From positions 124,001-188,000 of the forward strand of contig NZ_JALPTH010000006.1 of NCBI RefSeq assembly GCF_023218175.1: a DNA stretch of 64,000 nt. Reading direction: 5' to 3'. Under the pieces are notes generated by a model. That model did not search any database, was not told where the DNA came from, and was given only the letters and a program-made list of their open reading frames with translations. The stretch's first letter is position 1. Each line of letters begins with the position of its first letter. The position numbers were made by a program, and so were the translations under genes. The DNA comes from Streptomyces lichenis. GTDB lineage: Bacteria; Actinomycetota; Actinomycetes; Streptomycetales; Streptomycetaceae. Of this stretch, positions 52,954 through 61,785 are shown in pieces.

Positions 52954-53802
52954 GTGGCCAGGAAGCTCGCCGTCATCGGTGCCGGACTCATGGGCTCCGG
53001 AATCGCGCAGGTCTCCGCCCAGGCGGGCTGGGACGTGGTGCTGCGCGACGTCACCGACGCCGCGCTGACGCGCGGGACCGACGGCATCAAGGCGTCCTAC
53101 GACCGGTTCGTGGCCAAGGGCAAGCTGGACGCCGCCGACGCCGAGGCCGCCCTGGCCCGTATCACCACCACCACCGACCTGGACGCGGTCGCCGACGCCG
53201 ACCTGGTGGTGGAGGCGGTCTTCGAGAAGCTGGAGGTCAAGCACGAGATCTTCCGCACCCTCGACAAGATCGTCCGCGAGGAGGCCGTCCTCGCCTCCAA
53301 CACCTCCGCCATCCCGATCACCAAGATCGCGGCGGTGACCGAGCGCCCGGACCGCGTGGTCGGCACCCACTTCTTCTCGCCGGTGCCGATGATGCAGCTC
53401 TGCGAGCTGGTGCGCGGCTACAAGACCAGCGACGAAACCCTCGCCACCGCCCGCGAGTTCGCCGAGTCCGTCGGCAAGACCTGCATCGTGGTCAACCGCG
53501 ACGTGGCCGGCTTCGTCACCACCCGGCTGATCTCCGCGCTGGTCGTCGAGGCGGCGAAGCTCTACGAGTCGGGCGTGGCCACCGCCGAGGACATCGACAC
53601 CGCCTGCAAGCTGGGCTTCGGCCACGCCATGGGGCCGCTGGCCACCGCCGACCTGACCGGCGTGGACATCCTGCTGCACGCCACCGGCAACATCTACACC
53701 GAGTCCCAGGACGAGAAGTTCGCCCCGCCGGAGCTGATGCGCCGGATGGTGGACGCCGGTGACATCGGCCGCAAGAGCGGGCAGGGCTTCTACAAGCACT
53801 GA
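52954..53802 (+). CDS. 3-hydroxybutyryl-CoA dehydrogenase
   Basis: 282 residues. NAD-binding motif VIGAGLMGSGIAQ (7-19). The catalytic His-Glu dyad is in THFFSPVPMMQLCELV (about 137-152), and the C-terminal dimer domain has NRDVAGFVTTRL, GFGHAMGPLATADLTGVD. It oxidises (S)-3-hydroxybutyryl-CoA in butyrate or ethylmalonyl-type metabolism. Single-domain HBDs of this size (280) are typical of PaaH/FadB2 enzymes. GTG 52954 follows AAGGGGAAGAAAC. It appears monocistronic. Confidence 0.95.
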   Translation: MARKLAVIGAGLMGSGIAQVSAQAGWDVVLRDVTDAALTRGTDGIKASYDRFVAKGKLDAADAEAALARITTTTDLDAVADADLVVEAVFEKLEVKHEIFRTLDKIVREEAVLASNTSAIPITKIAAVTERPDRVVGTHFFSPVPMMQLCELVRGYKTSDETLATAREFAESVGKTCIVVNRDVAGFVTTRLISALVVEAAKLYESGVATAEDIDTACKLGFGHAMGPLATADLTGVDILLHATGNIYTESQDEKFAPPELMRRMVDAGDIGRKSGQGFYKH

Positions 53803-54122
53803 GCGCGTACGAGCACGGAGCGCGCCGGGCGGGGCCGGGCGCACACCGACCGGGGACCGTCGCCACGTTCCTGAACGTTTCCGATGGTTCCCGGCGGTTT
53901 CCTCCGGTGCGGAGCGCCCGTCCATCACCCCCTGGGGTGAATTCGGTATCGGTTCGCTTACAAGGCGCAACGGCTGTGCCTGTCGGACAGTCAGTTGGTG
54001 CATAGAAAGACAGGACCACGAGGACACGAAGAGATGACGCCGATCCCGCTGTTCCACCGGCCCGTCGGGCGCACGCCGGCACGGCGGCGGGCGGACACCG
54101 GCGCAGGGATGACGGCGGAGAC
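53803..54122. promoter_or_regulatory. intergenic region before the STAS gene
   Basis: No gene is seen in these 320 bp. It contains TCACCCCCTGGGGTGA (53925-53940), a perfect 7-2-7 inverted repeat of operator type, and an AT-richer stretch (53941-54010) where a promoter is likely. Nothing matches a known binding site well enough to name. Confidence 0.35.
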
Positions 54123-54482
54123 GTGACGACGCAGACGCAGCACTCACCGGGAGCGCATATGCACATCAGGGGCGACCACGCCGAGCTGGTCGTCGGGGGC
54201 CGCCTCGACGTCCGCAGCGCGGCGGACGCCCGTACGGTCCTGCACTCGGCCGTCGACAACGGAGCCGGCGACCTGGTGCTCGACCTGACCGGACTCGACT
54301 CCTGGGACGCCACCGGCCTCGGCGTCATCATGGGCGCCCACCGGCGGGCCGGGCGCTGCGGCCGCCGGCTGGTGCTGCGCGGCGTGCCCCCGCAGATGCA
54401 GCGGCTGCTGGTGGCCACCCGGCTGCACCGCATCCTCGCCATCGAGGGCGGCCTCGCCGCCGACTCGCTGCCCCGGGTCTGA
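54123..54482 (+). CDS. STAS-domain anti-sigma-factor antagonist
   Basis: 119 residues. SpoIIAA-like STAS domain (about 13-112) with GRLDVRSAADARTVLHSAVD and LVLDLTGLDSWDATGLGVIM. Antagonists free sigma factors by binding the anti-sigma kinase, and are switched off by phosphorylation of a Ser in DSSG. Here the motif reads DATG, so Thr (about residue 63) is the only likely acceptor. GTG 54123 has GGAG close upstream; an ATG at 54159 (MHIRGDHAEL) preceded by GGGAG is an equally good start. No kinase partner lies beside it. Confidence 0.85.
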   Translation: MTTQTQHSPGAHMHIRGDHAELVVGGRLDVRSAADARTVLHSAVDNGAGDLVLDLTGLDSWDATGLGVIMGAHRRAGRCGRRLVLRGVPPQMQRLLVATRLHRILAIEGGLAADSLPRV

Positions 54483-54565
54483 CCCGGCGGCGGCGCGCGG
54501 GCCCGGCCCGTACCGCTTCCGGCTCACAAGACGGTGACGTTGTGGGCACGGGGGGACCCCGGCTC

Positions 54566-54594
54566 TTCAATCACATCGGGTTAACGTCTAGGGT
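54566..54594 (+). promoter_or_regulatory. promoter of the large repeat protein, leaderless start
   Basis: TTCAAT (54566-54571) and TAGGGT (54589-54594) are 17 bp apart, and the TTG start at 54601 follows 6 nt after TAGGGT. The transcript would begin at or next to the start codon. No ribosome site is present. Confidence 0.45.
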
Positions 54595-54600
54595 GCGGAT

Positions 54601-57600
54601 TTGACGCCCGCCCATCAAAACGAGAACCAGCGCGGGCACCGGACCGGAAGCGGCAGCGGGCGTGCGGGAAGGCCGGGATGGGCTGACGACGCACCGCGCT
54701 ACATGGGGGCTTGCACCTTGGACCCGATCGACCGGCGACCGGACGACGACTTCGGCACCGACGCCAGCGACGCCGCTACCGGCGGCACCCGCGACCTCCA
54801 CCAGCCCCCCGTCGACGGCGCGGCCGGTGCGGTCGGCTCCTTCGACGGCTTCGCCGCCGGGGCGCCCGGCGCCTCCCGGGACGCCGACGGCGGTGCGTCC
54901 GCCGGCCCCGCCGAGGCCGATGACCGCCCCGCCCCCGCCCCCGAACCGCGGGACGAGGCGGCCACGTCCCCGCTCGTCCCCGGCGCGCTCGGTGGCGGCT
55001 CCGGCCGGGTCCGCACCACCCAACTGGTCTCCGGCGGCTTCCTGCTCACCGTCAACCCGGTGGACGGCAGCGAGATAGAGCACTGCCCGCCCGGCCGGAA
55101 GCCCGAGGAGGCGCGCCGCCGCACCACTGAGGAGCGCGCCGAGCACACCCGCGCCGGCGGCCCGCCGGTGCCCGCCACCCCCGCCGCGGCGCCGCTGCCC
55201 CTGCTGCGCCGCGAGGAGGAGCGGGAGCGGCTGCTGCGGCTGCTCGCCCGCGACCGCTCCGCCCTGGTCACCGGCCCGGCCGGCTCCGGGCGCACCGCGC
55301 TCCTCGACGCGGTGGCCGCCGACTGCGCCGAGCTCGCCGAGGACGGCGTCATCCGGCTCAGCGGAGTGGGCCGCACCCCCGCCGAGGTGCTGTACGAGCT
55401 GCACGCGGCCGTGCTGCACGCCCCCGGGCACCGCCCCGACCGCGAGGGGCTCACCGCCGCCCTCACCGGGCTGGACGCGGTCATCGTCGTGGACGACCTG
55501 GAGTTCGGCGGCGCCGCGCTGGACGAGCTCCTGGACGCCGTACCCGAGAGCGTCTTCCTGTGCGCCGCGCTCAGCGGCACCGTGGAGCCCTCCGAAGGCG
55601 CCTGGATGGACGAGGTGCCGCTGCCCGGACTGGACCGGGACGCCGCCGTGGAGCTGGTCAGGCGCGCCGTGGACCGGCCGCTCACCGAGGACGAGGCCAA
55701 CTGGACCGGCGACCTCTGGTTCGAGTCCGAGGGGCTGCCGCTGCGGTTCGTCCAGGCCGCCGCCCTGCTGCGGCAGCGCGACGAGCTCAGCCCCGCGCCC
55801 GCCGACCCCGACGCGCTCTCCCAGTACGACGAGGACGACGTCTTCGCCGACACCCACGCGGCTCCGCTGCCCTCGCTCGGCGACGGCGCCGCCCCCGCCC
55901 CGCTGCTCGCCTCCCGGCTGACCGAGGCGGCCCGGGAGACCCTGCGCTTCGCCGTCGCGCTCGGCGGCGAGGTCCCGCACCCCGCGCATCTGCCCGCGCT
56001 GGTCGGCGACACCCACGCGGACGCCGCCCTCGGCGAACTGCTGCGCTGCGGACTGCTCAGCCCGGCCGGCCCCCGCTACCGGCTGGCCGCCGGGGTGCTC
56101 ACCCAGCTCACCGCCGACGGCTACGGGGAGGGCGCCGACGCCCGCGCGCACAGCGCCGCCCGGCACTACGCCTGGTGGACCGGCCACCCCTCGGTCAGCC
56201 CCGAGCGGGTCGCCGCCGAGGCCGATTCGGTGCTCGCCGCGATGACCGCGCTGCTGCCGAGCGCCGAGGCCGGGCACGCCAGTTCGGTGGTGCTGCTCGC
56301 CCGCAGCGCCGCGCCCGCCTTCGCCGCGGCCCTGCACTGGGGCGCCTGGGAGCGTGCCCTGCGGGCCGGCTCCGAGGCCGCCCGGATCGCCGGTGAGGTC
56401 GCCGAAGAGGCGTACATCCACCATGAGTTGGGGATCATCGCGCTCTGCGCCGGCAATCTGGACCGGGCCCGCGCCGAGCTGGAGGCGTCCACTTCCATGC
56501 GCGGGGCGCTGGCCGACAAGCGCGGTGCGGTGGCCGGCCGGCGCGCCCTCGCCCTGGTCGCCGACTGCGAACGCGCCCGCCCCGGCGAGGAGCCCGCGCC
56601 GCTCGCGCTGGTCCCGCCCCGCCAGGAGGGCCCGGCCTCACCGGCCGGCGGCGTACCGGCGGCGGCCGGACTGCCGTATCTGCCGGGGCTGTCCAAGACC
56701 CCGCCGCCGGGTCCGGTGCCCGCGTACGACACCCCGGTCGGCACACCGCTCGGTCTGCCGGCCGCCCGGTCGGCCGCCACCTCGCCCGGCTGGTCGGTGA
56801 GCGCCCCCACCATGGTGTCCGGCCCCACCGGCCGCGGCTCCCGGGTGCGGCGCACCCTGCTGAGCGGCGCCCGGCGCAATCTGGCCGCGGTCGGCGCCGG
56901 CGCCCTGCTGGTGGCCGTGCTCGGCACGGTGGTCACCCTGGGCGCGACCTCCGGCGACGGCAAGGCCGACCCGGGGCAGGTCATCACCGAGCGGTCCACC
57001 CCCAAGGACACCGGCGACGGCGGCCCGGGCACCGACGAGCCCGCCGAGGGCTCGACCCGCGACCCGGGCGGGCAGCTGCCCGGCACCACCGGCGGGGGCG
57101 CCGCCGCCTCGGGCGGTTCCGGCGACTCCGGGGCGACCTCCGGGCCCGGCGGGGACGACGGCACGACCGAGTCGCCCACCCCGTCGGACAAGCCGAGCTC
57201 CCCGGACGGCACCGACCCGTCGACCGGCACCCCCGGCCCGACCACCAGCGGCCCGACCACCAGCGGCCCCACCGGCGGCACCGACCCGACGGGCGGCACC
57301 GACCCCACCGGCGGTACGGACCCCACCGGGGGCACCGATCCCACCGGGGGCACCGACCCGACCGGGGGCACCGACCCGACGGGCGGCACCGACCCCACCG
57401 GCGGCACGGACCCGACCGGCGGCACGGACCCGACGGGCGGCACCGACCCCACCGGCGGCACGGATCCCACCGGGGGCACGGACCCGACCGGCGGCACCGA
57501 CCCGGTGGGCGGCAACCAGGGCGGTGCGGGCTCCTCCTCCGGCGGCGGCAGCGACGCCGGAGGCGCCCAGGCGGCCGGCGGCGGCGCGGGCGGCAGCGCC

Positions 57601-57612
57601 TCGGCCGACTGA
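54601..57612 (+). CDS. large P-loop-like membrane protein with GGTDPT repeats
   Basis: 1003 residues. A disordered acidic N-terminus (1-200) precedes an ATPase-like region (about 205-480) with [10 protein letters not shown] at 225-234, a Walker A in which the Lys is R231, and Walker [10 protein letters not shown] near 300. Helical, TPR-like repeats follow (about 545-660, [40 protein letters not shown]), then one membrane helix (about 760-783). The outside part (784-1003) is low complexity, including 13 GGTDPT units. It resembles LuxR/STAND-type regulators in layout but lacks a DNA-binding end. A sensor or scaffold reaching into the wall is a guess. The TTG start at 54601 is supported only by the promoter spacing; an ATG at 54703 is possible. 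Confidence 0.78.
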   Translation: MTPAHQNENQRGHRTGSGSGRAGRPGWADDAPRYMGACTLDPIDRRPDDDFGTDASDAATGGTRDLHQPPVDGAAGAVGSFDGFAAGAPGASRDADGGASAGPAEADDRPAPAPEPRDEAATSPLVPGALGGGSGRVRTTQLVSGGFLLTVNPVDGSEIEHCPPGRKPEEARRRTTEERAEHTRAGGPPVPATPAAAPLPLLRREEERERLLRLLARDRSALVTGPAGSGRTALLDAVAADCAELAEDGVIRLSGVGRTPAEVLYELHAAVLHAPGHRPDREGLTAALTGLDAVIVVDDLEFGGAALDELLDAVPESVFLCAALSGTVEPSEGAWMDEVPLPGLDRDAAVELVRRAVDRPLTEDEANWTGDLWFESEGLPLRFVQAAALLRQRDELSPAPADPDALSQYDEDDVFADTHAAPLPSLGDGAAPAPLLASRLTEAARETLRFAVALGGEVPHPAHLPALVGDTHADAALGELLRCGLLSPAGPRYRLAAGVLTQLTADGYGEGADARAHSAARHYAWWTGHPSVSPERVAAEADSVLAAMTALLPSAEAGHASSVVLLARSAAPAFAAALHWGAWERALRAGSEAARIAGEVAEEAYIHHELGIIALCAGNLDRARAELEASTSMRGALADKRGAVAGRRALALVADCERARPGEEPAPLALVPPRQEGPASPAGGVPAAAGLPYLPGLSKTPPPGPVPAYDTPVGTPLGLPAARSAATSPGWSVSAPTMVSGPTGRGSRVRRTLLSGARRNLAAVGAGALLVAVLGTVVTLGATSGDGKADPGQVITERSTPKDTGDGGPGTDEPAEGSTRDPGGQLPGTTGGGAAASGGSGDSGATSGPGGDDGTTESPTPSDKPSSPDGTDPSTGTPGPTTSGPTTSGPTGGTDPTGGTDPTGGTDPTGGTDPTGGTDPTGGTDPTGGTDPTGGTDPTGGTDPTGGTDPTGGTDPTGGTDPTGGTDPVGGNQGGAGSSSGGGSDAGGAQAAGGGAGGSASAD
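57274..57507 (+). repeat. 13 tandem 18-bp repeats encoding GGTDPT
   Basis: Thirteen in-frame copies of an 18-bp unit (GGCGGCACCGACCCGACG with synonymous variation; last unit GGTDPV) inside the large membrane protein gene. Third-position differences among copies show the array is not freshly expanded throughout, though neighbouring copies are often identical. Confidence 0.95.
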
Positions 57613-57691
57613 CGGCCGGCTGCCGACTGACGGGGCCTTGAGGGTCCGAGAGACGGCAACGGGCCCCGCGGGAGGCCCCCGAGAGACGGCA

Positions 57692-57730
57692 ACGGCCCCG
57701 GGACGCGCCAACGCGGCGCCCCGGGGCCGT
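57692..57730. terminator. bidirectional terminator between the large protein gene and nucS
   Basis: Stem ACGGCCCCGGG / CCCGGGGCCGT (57692-57702, 57720-57730) with an inner CGCG/CGCG helix. It lies between convergent genes. A 16-bp direct repeat, CGAGAGACGGCAACGG, occurs twice just before it. Confidence 0.8.
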
Positions 57731-57747
57731 ACTCATGCCCGTGGGTA

Positions 57748-58410
57748 CTAGAAGAGCTTGAGCTTGTCGTCCTCGATGCCGCGCAGCCCGTCGTAGTCCA
57801 GTACCACGCAGCCGATGCCGCGGTCCGTCGCCAGCACCCGGGCCTGCGGCTTGATCTCCTGGGCGGCGAACACGCCCCGGACCGGCGCGAGGTGCGGGTC
57901 GCGGTTGAGCAGCTCCAGATAGCGGGTCAGCTGCTCCACGCCGTCGATCTCGCCGCGCCGCTTGATCTCCACCGCCACGGTGGCGCCGCCGCCGTCCCGG
58001 CAGAGGATGTCCACCGGCCCGATGGCGGTGGGGTACTCGCGGCGGATCAGCGTGTAACCGTCGCCCAGTGTCTCGATCCTGTCGGCGAGCAGTTCCTGGA
58101 GGTGCGCTTCCACGCCGTCCTTCACCAGCCCGGGATCGACGCCCAGTTCGTGCGAGGAGTCGTGGAGGATCTCCTCCATCGTGATGATCAGTTTCTCGCC
58201 CGCCTTGTTGACGACCGTCCACACACTGCCGTCGCCCTCCTTGAGGGTGCACGGCGGCGACATCCAGTTGAGCGGTTTGTACGCTCGGTCGTCGGCGTGG
58301 ATCGACACGCTGCCGTCCGCCTTGACCAGGATCAGTCGGGGTGCGGAGGGCAGGTGGGCGGTGAGCCGGCCCGCGTAGTCCACGGAGCAGCGGGCAATGA
58401 CGAGACGCAT
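57748..58410 (-). CDS. nucS: mismatch-specific endonuclease NucS/EndoMS
   Basis: 223 residues. NucS cuts both strands around mismatches (G-T, G-G, T-T) and provides mismatch repair in actinobacteria, which lack MutS/MutL. The nuclease core has D134 (GPVDILCRD), E148 and K150 (VAVEIKRRG), a PD-D/ExK-type centre. The N-terminal domain matches the family ([20 protein letters not shown]). The C-terminal DYDGLRG...KLKLF ends in the LxLF-type peptide used for sliding-clamp contact. ATG 58410 is the conserved start; upstream in-frame codons are not homologous. Divergent from an SCO5389-type gene. Confidence 0.96.
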   Translation of the reverse strand: MRLVIARCSVDYAGRLTAHLPSAPRLILVKADGSVSIHADDRAYKPLNWMSPPCTLKEGDGSVWTVVNKAGEKLIITMEEILHDSSHELGVDPGLVKDGVEAHLQELLADRIETLGDGYTLIRREYPTAIGPVDILCRDGGGATVAVEIKRRGEIDGVEQLTRYLELLNRDPHLAPVRGVFAAQEIKPQARVLATDRGIGCVVLDYDGLRGIEDDKLKLF

Positions 58411-58626
58411 GGTCGGCAACGCTACTCGACGGACCTGGCCATGCGCGATTCGGCCCTGAAATCCCCTTCTTCCGTGGCCGGTTGTGGCCCCGTTCGCCTG
58501 GTGCGGTCCGGACAGCGCGCTTACCGTGGAGACAGGAGGTTGCCGCGCGTACACGCTGCGTGTAACGGCGGGTGCCTTCTTCCCTGCCCGTAAGACCCCC
58601 GTCCCAGGGGTCCGAGAGGAGAACCC

Positions 58627-59019
58627 ATGTCGCTCGACGTCTCACCGGCGCTGTTGGAACAGGCCGAGCGAGGCGAGGTCGACGAAGCCGCCTTCGTCGA
58701 CTGCGTCCGGACCTCCCTGCCCTTCGCCTGGCAGATGATCAGCAACCTGGTGGCCCAGCTGAAGGTGGACGGCGGTGCGTTCGCCGACAACCAGACGCCT
58801 CCGCCGGACGAGCAGGCGCGCGGCCAGCTGCTGCGCGCGCTGGCGAGTGATGCGATCCGGGGGGCGCTGCAACGGCACTTCGGTGTGCGGCTGGCCTTCC
58901 AGAACTGCCACCGCGTCGCGGTGTTCCCGCTGGACCCCTCGGCCGACGAGCGGCTGGCCCGCTTCACGTCCGTACGGGCCCAGCTGCTGAACCAGTCCCC
59001 GGAACTGCGCGACTGCTGA
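58627..59019 (+). CDS. SCO5389-type conserved protein
   Basis: 130 residues, soluble, no signal or membrane segment. The protein ([76 protein letters not shown]) matches, from memory, the streptomycete family named after SCO5389, of unknown function. It is mostly alpha-helical with two Cys (about 28 and 96). GAGAGGAG precedes the ATG by 5 nt. Conserved neighbourhood with nucS makes a role in DNA maintenance or stress conceivable, but nothing in the sequence says so. Confidence 0.8.
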   Translation: MSLDVSPALLEQAERGEVDEAAFVDCVRTSLPFAWQMISNLVAQLKVDGGAFADNQTPPPDEQARGQLLRALASDAIRGALQRHFGVRLAFQNCHRVAVFPLDPSADERLARFTSVRAQLLNQSPELRDC

Positions 59020-59269
59020 CCCACCGTGCCGCCGCCCCGCGCCACGGGGCGGGCGCCGGGCGCCGCGGACAGCGGCGCGCCCGAGGCACGCGGTCAACCC
59101 GGGCCGGGACGCCGGCCCGAGCGCGGTGGCCACCAGAGGGGCGCGGCCACCGGCCGGTGCCGTACTCGCCGGGCGGGGCGGGGACGGTGCCGGAGTGAGG
59201 GCGGTCGCCGGCGGTACGGGCGGACGCCGGTGGTACGGGCGGCTGCCGGCGGCGAGGCCCGCACAGGAG

Positions 59270-59302
59270 CCGGGGCCGGGGCGGTGCGGGCCCCGGCCCC
59301 GG
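59270..59302 (-). terminator. terminator of the LLM oxidoreductase gene
   Basis: 13-bp stem CCGGGGCCGGGGC / GCCCCGGCCCCGG with a 7-nt loop, starting next to the stop codon of the minus-strand gene. The rest of the 283-bp gap (59020-59302) holds only GC-rich spacer with GTACGGGCGG near-repeats. Confidence 0.75.
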
Positions 59303-60352
59303 TCAGCCGAGCCGGGGCAGCACCTCGGCGCCCAGCCGCCGTACGTTCTCCTCGGTGGCCGCCAGGTCCCCGGAGCCCTCCACCAGCAGCGCGAACCGGG
59401 TGATGCCGGTCCGCTCGGCGGTCGCCGCCAGCCGGTCGGCCGCCCGCTCCGGGGTGCCCACCGGGTGCAGCCGGCACAGCAGTTCGGTGTACGCCACCGG
59501 GTCGCGCATGGCCCGCTGCCGCCCGTCGACGGTGACATGCGCGTCCAGCCCCTGCCTCAGCCAGCCGGGCAGCGACTTCAGCAGCGTCTCCGCCGCGTCC
59601 TGGGTGCGGTCGGCCAGCTGCGCCACGCCCGCCGACACATGGCGGGAGGCGGTCCGCGCCACCTCCTCGGGGCCGTGTCCGGCGGCCAGCGCCTCCTGCC
59701 GCCAGAGCGCGGTCATGGCGGCCTTGTCCTCGTCGCCGCAGTGCATGCCCAGCAGCATCGGCAGCCCGCGCTCGGCGGCCAGCCGTACGGACGCCGGGGA
59801 GGTGCAGGCCACGATCGCCTCCGGCCCGGCGGACGCGGTCCGCCCGGGCGGGTCCAGCAGTTCGTCCGGGCGGGGGACCACGGCGACCTCGCGGAAGCGG
59901 TAGCGGGGGCCCTCGGCGGACACCCGCGGCTCGCGCAGCCAGCGCAGCAGCAGGTCCAGCGACTCGGGGAAGCCCTGCTCGTAGGCGTCCAGACCCGCGC
60001 CGAAGACCTCCAGGTCCACCCAGGGCCCGCCGCGCCCCACACCGAGCGTGAACCGGCCGCCGGAGGTCAGATGGAGCAGCGCGGCCTGCTCGGCCAGGGC
60101 CACCGGATGCGCCGTCGGCAACACGCTCACCGCCGTGCCCACCCGGATCCGGCGGGTCCGCCCGAGCAGCAGCGCGGCGAGCGTGACCGCGGAGGGGCAC
60201 ACCCCGTACGGCACGAAGTGGTGCTCGGCCAGCCAGACCGAGTCCAGCCCCGCCTCCTCGGCCACCTCGGCGGACCGCACCGCCCGGTGCAGCGTCTCGC
60301 CCTGCCCCTGGCCGGGAAACTGGGCCGCCAGTACGAAAGTCCCCACGCGCAT
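59303..60352 (-). CDS. LLM-class flavin-dependent oxidoreductase
   Basis: 349 residues, luciferase-like TIM barrel using reduced FMN or F420. Blocks are VGTFVLAAQFPGQGQGETL, EEAGLDSVWLAEHHFVPYG, TAVSVLPTAHPVALAEQAA and GGRFTLGVGRGGPWVDLEVFG, the last lining the flavin site. The substrate is not predictable; such enzymes are monooxygenases or F420-dependent reductases. ATG 60352 has AAGGAGG 8 nt upstream. Its upstream region contains paired direct repeats (60441-60469) and CTTGTCGGGACAAG (60503-60516). It appears monocistronic. Confidence 0.9.
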   Translation of the reverse strand: MRVGTFVLAAQFPGQGQGETLHRAVRSAEVAEEAGLDSVWLAEHHFVPYGVCPSAVTLAALLLGRTRRIRVGTAVSVLPTAHPVALAEQAALLHLTSGGRFTLGVGRGGPWVDLEVFGAGLDAYEQGFPESLDLLLRWLREPRVSAEGPRYRFREVAVVPRPDELLDPPGRTASAGPEAIVACTSPASVRLAAERGLPMLLGMHCGDEDKAAMTALWRQEALAAGHGPEEVARTASRHVSAGVAQLADRTQDAAETLLKSLPGWLRQGLDAHVTVDGRQRAMRDPVAYTELLCRLHPVGTPERAADRLAATAERTGITRFALLVEGSGDLAATEENVRRLGAEVLPRLG

Positions 60353-60440
60353 CGCCAACTGCCTCCTTGACCGGCCGACGCGGCTCCCCTCCCAGAGCAA
60401 CGGCCGACACGTGCCAAAGGCAACGGGCAGGCGGCAACTT

Positions 60441-60516
60441 TTGTTGGATCAGTGGGTTGTTGGATCAGTCGGGTGGTGGGATGAGCTCTTGTGCGATCAC
60501 CTCTTGTCGGGACAAG
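60441..60516. promoter_or_regulatory. direct repeats and palindrome in the LLM/zinc-finger divergent gap
   Basis: TTGTTGGATCAGT occurs twice, at 60441-60453 and 60457-60469, a 16-bp period, followed by CTTGTCGGGACAAG (60503-60516), a perfect 6-2-6 palindrome. The gap is AT-richer than its surroundings. These are likely regulator sites for the LLM gene (-), the next gene (+), or both. Confidence 0.5.
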
Positions 60517-60625
60517 AAGGCAAAACGATTCCTCCCGGCAGCGGTCGGCGAACGGGCGGATGGCCTCCCGTGCGGCCCTTAGGCTGGGGGACCGGTCCGT
60601 ACGCGCTGTGAGAGAGGTGCCCGAC

Positions 60626-60955
60626 GTGTCCCCGCGCCGCAACCGCCCCCGAGGCGGCGACCAGTCGAACGCCGACGCCGCCGAGCCGGGGGACCGTTAC
60701 GGCGGGTTCCAGCGCACCGAGTCCTGGCAGGGCGAGGAGTGGGCGGTCCGCCAGGTCGCGGGCGCCGGGGCGACCGGCAAGCGCTACCGCTGCCCGGGCT
60801 GCGACCAGGAGATCCCCTCGGGCGTACCGCATGTGGTGGCCTGGCCGGAGTACGGCGGGGTGGACGACCGCCGGCACTGGCACAAGGCCTGCTGGAACGC
60901 CAAGGACCGCCGCACCAGCCGGGTGCAGCGGTCCAGGAACGCCCCGCGCCACTGA
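60626..60955 (+). CDS. small zinc-finger-like protein
   Basis: 109 residues. A basic N-terminus precedes a compact domain with CPGCDQEIPSG (about 55-65) and DRRHWHKACW (about 83-92), i.e. C-x2-C ... H-x-H-x2-C, which could hold one zinc. The C-terminus is again Arg-rich, suggesting nucleic-acid contact. Similar streptomycete proteins are often labelled ATP/GTP-binding, but no P-loop is visible. The GTG at 60626 follows GAGAGGTGC by 5 nt. Convergent with the next gene, 16 bp apart. Confidence 0.75.
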   Translation: MSPRRNRPRGGDQSNADAAEPGDRYGGFQRTESWQGEEWAVRQVAGAGATGKRYRCPGCDQEIPSGVPHVVAWPEYGGVDDRRHWHKACWNAKDRRTSRVQRSRNAPRH

Positions 60956-60971
60956 GGCGGGGCGGACGGGC

Positions 60972-61547
60972 TCAGCCGACGACCCGCACCGGCGTACCGG
61001 TGGCGGCGAACTCCCACAGCGCCTCGCCGTCGGACTCCCTGGTCCGCACCGCGCCGCCGCGCACCTCGGGCGAGGAGGTGGGCGAGGCGCCGTCCGCGGC
61101 GTGCGAGAAGGCCACCCAGACGCCCTCGGTGTTGGCGAAGTAGACGACATGCTCCACGGGCACCCCGTCGGAGCCGTTCCCCGAGGCACGGCGGGTGGAG
61201 ACCTTGTGGTCGCCCTCGGCCGGGGCGACGCCGCCCGGCCAGACCGCGAAGCTGCGCAGCGGCAGCTCGTTCTCGCCGACCAGCCAGACCCGCTGCCGGC
61301 CGAGCGAGTACACCACCCGCCGGCCCTCGCCGGAACCGTCCGGCAGGGCGTCCTGCTTCGGGGTGGGGCGGGGAGCGGGGGAGCCGCCCGGGGAGGCGGA
61401 GGGGGAGGAGGCCGGCTTGGCCGAGGCGACCCCGCCCTCGGGGACCTTGCCGCGCGCCTGGACGGCGAGCACGGCCACGACCACCAGGGCAGCCGCCGTG
61501 AGTACCGAGACCCAGGCCCAGGTGGGCGTCCGGCGGCGGGCATGCAT
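60972..61547 (-). CDS. membrane-anchored extracytoplasmic protein, unknown
   Basis: 191 residues. N-terminal signal anchor (about 9-31, WAWVSVLTAAALVVVAVLAV), a Ser/Pro/Lys-rich linker (about 40-68) and a beta-rich domain (about 75-191) with GRRVVYSLGRQRVWLVGENE and VEHVVYFANTEGVWVAFSHA. I do not recognise the family. The protein is likely anchored facing the wall. ATG 61547 immediately precedes the anchor; a longer in-frame Arg/Pro-rich stretch is not convincing. It lies downstream of nothing on its strand within 238 bp, where no gene is seen. Confidence 0.75.
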   Translation of the reverse strand: MHARRRTPTWAWVSVLTAAALVVVAVLAVQARGKVPEGGVASAKPASSPSASPGGSPAPRPTPKQDALPDGSGEGRRVVYSLGRQRVWLVGENELPLRSFAVWPGGVAPAEGDHKVSTRRASGNGSDGVPVEHVVYFANTEGVWVAFSHAADGASPTSSPEVRGGAVRTRESDGEALWEFAATGTPVRVVG

Positions 61548-61785
61548 CGGGGCGGGTCTCCTTGGCTCTCGGGCTGTCCGGGGAAGCGGTCCGGGGACGG
61601 TACGGCGGGGGACGGTACGGCGGCGGGGCGCGGTCCGCACCTGGCGCGACCGCCGGGCCGCCGGGTCCGCGCGGACACCCCCATCCGTACGGTCGGATCA
61701 TCGTACTCGGGCCCGGCGCGGCCCCGTAACCGCGTGGCCCCGTCACCGTAGACGCCCCGGCCCCACCCCGTGGGCAGGTGTCCGG

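Noticed and set aside
57274-57507. CRISPR-like or regulatory DNA repeat
   Set aside because: The 18-bp units stay in frame and encode GGTDPT within one long gene, so they are coding repeats.
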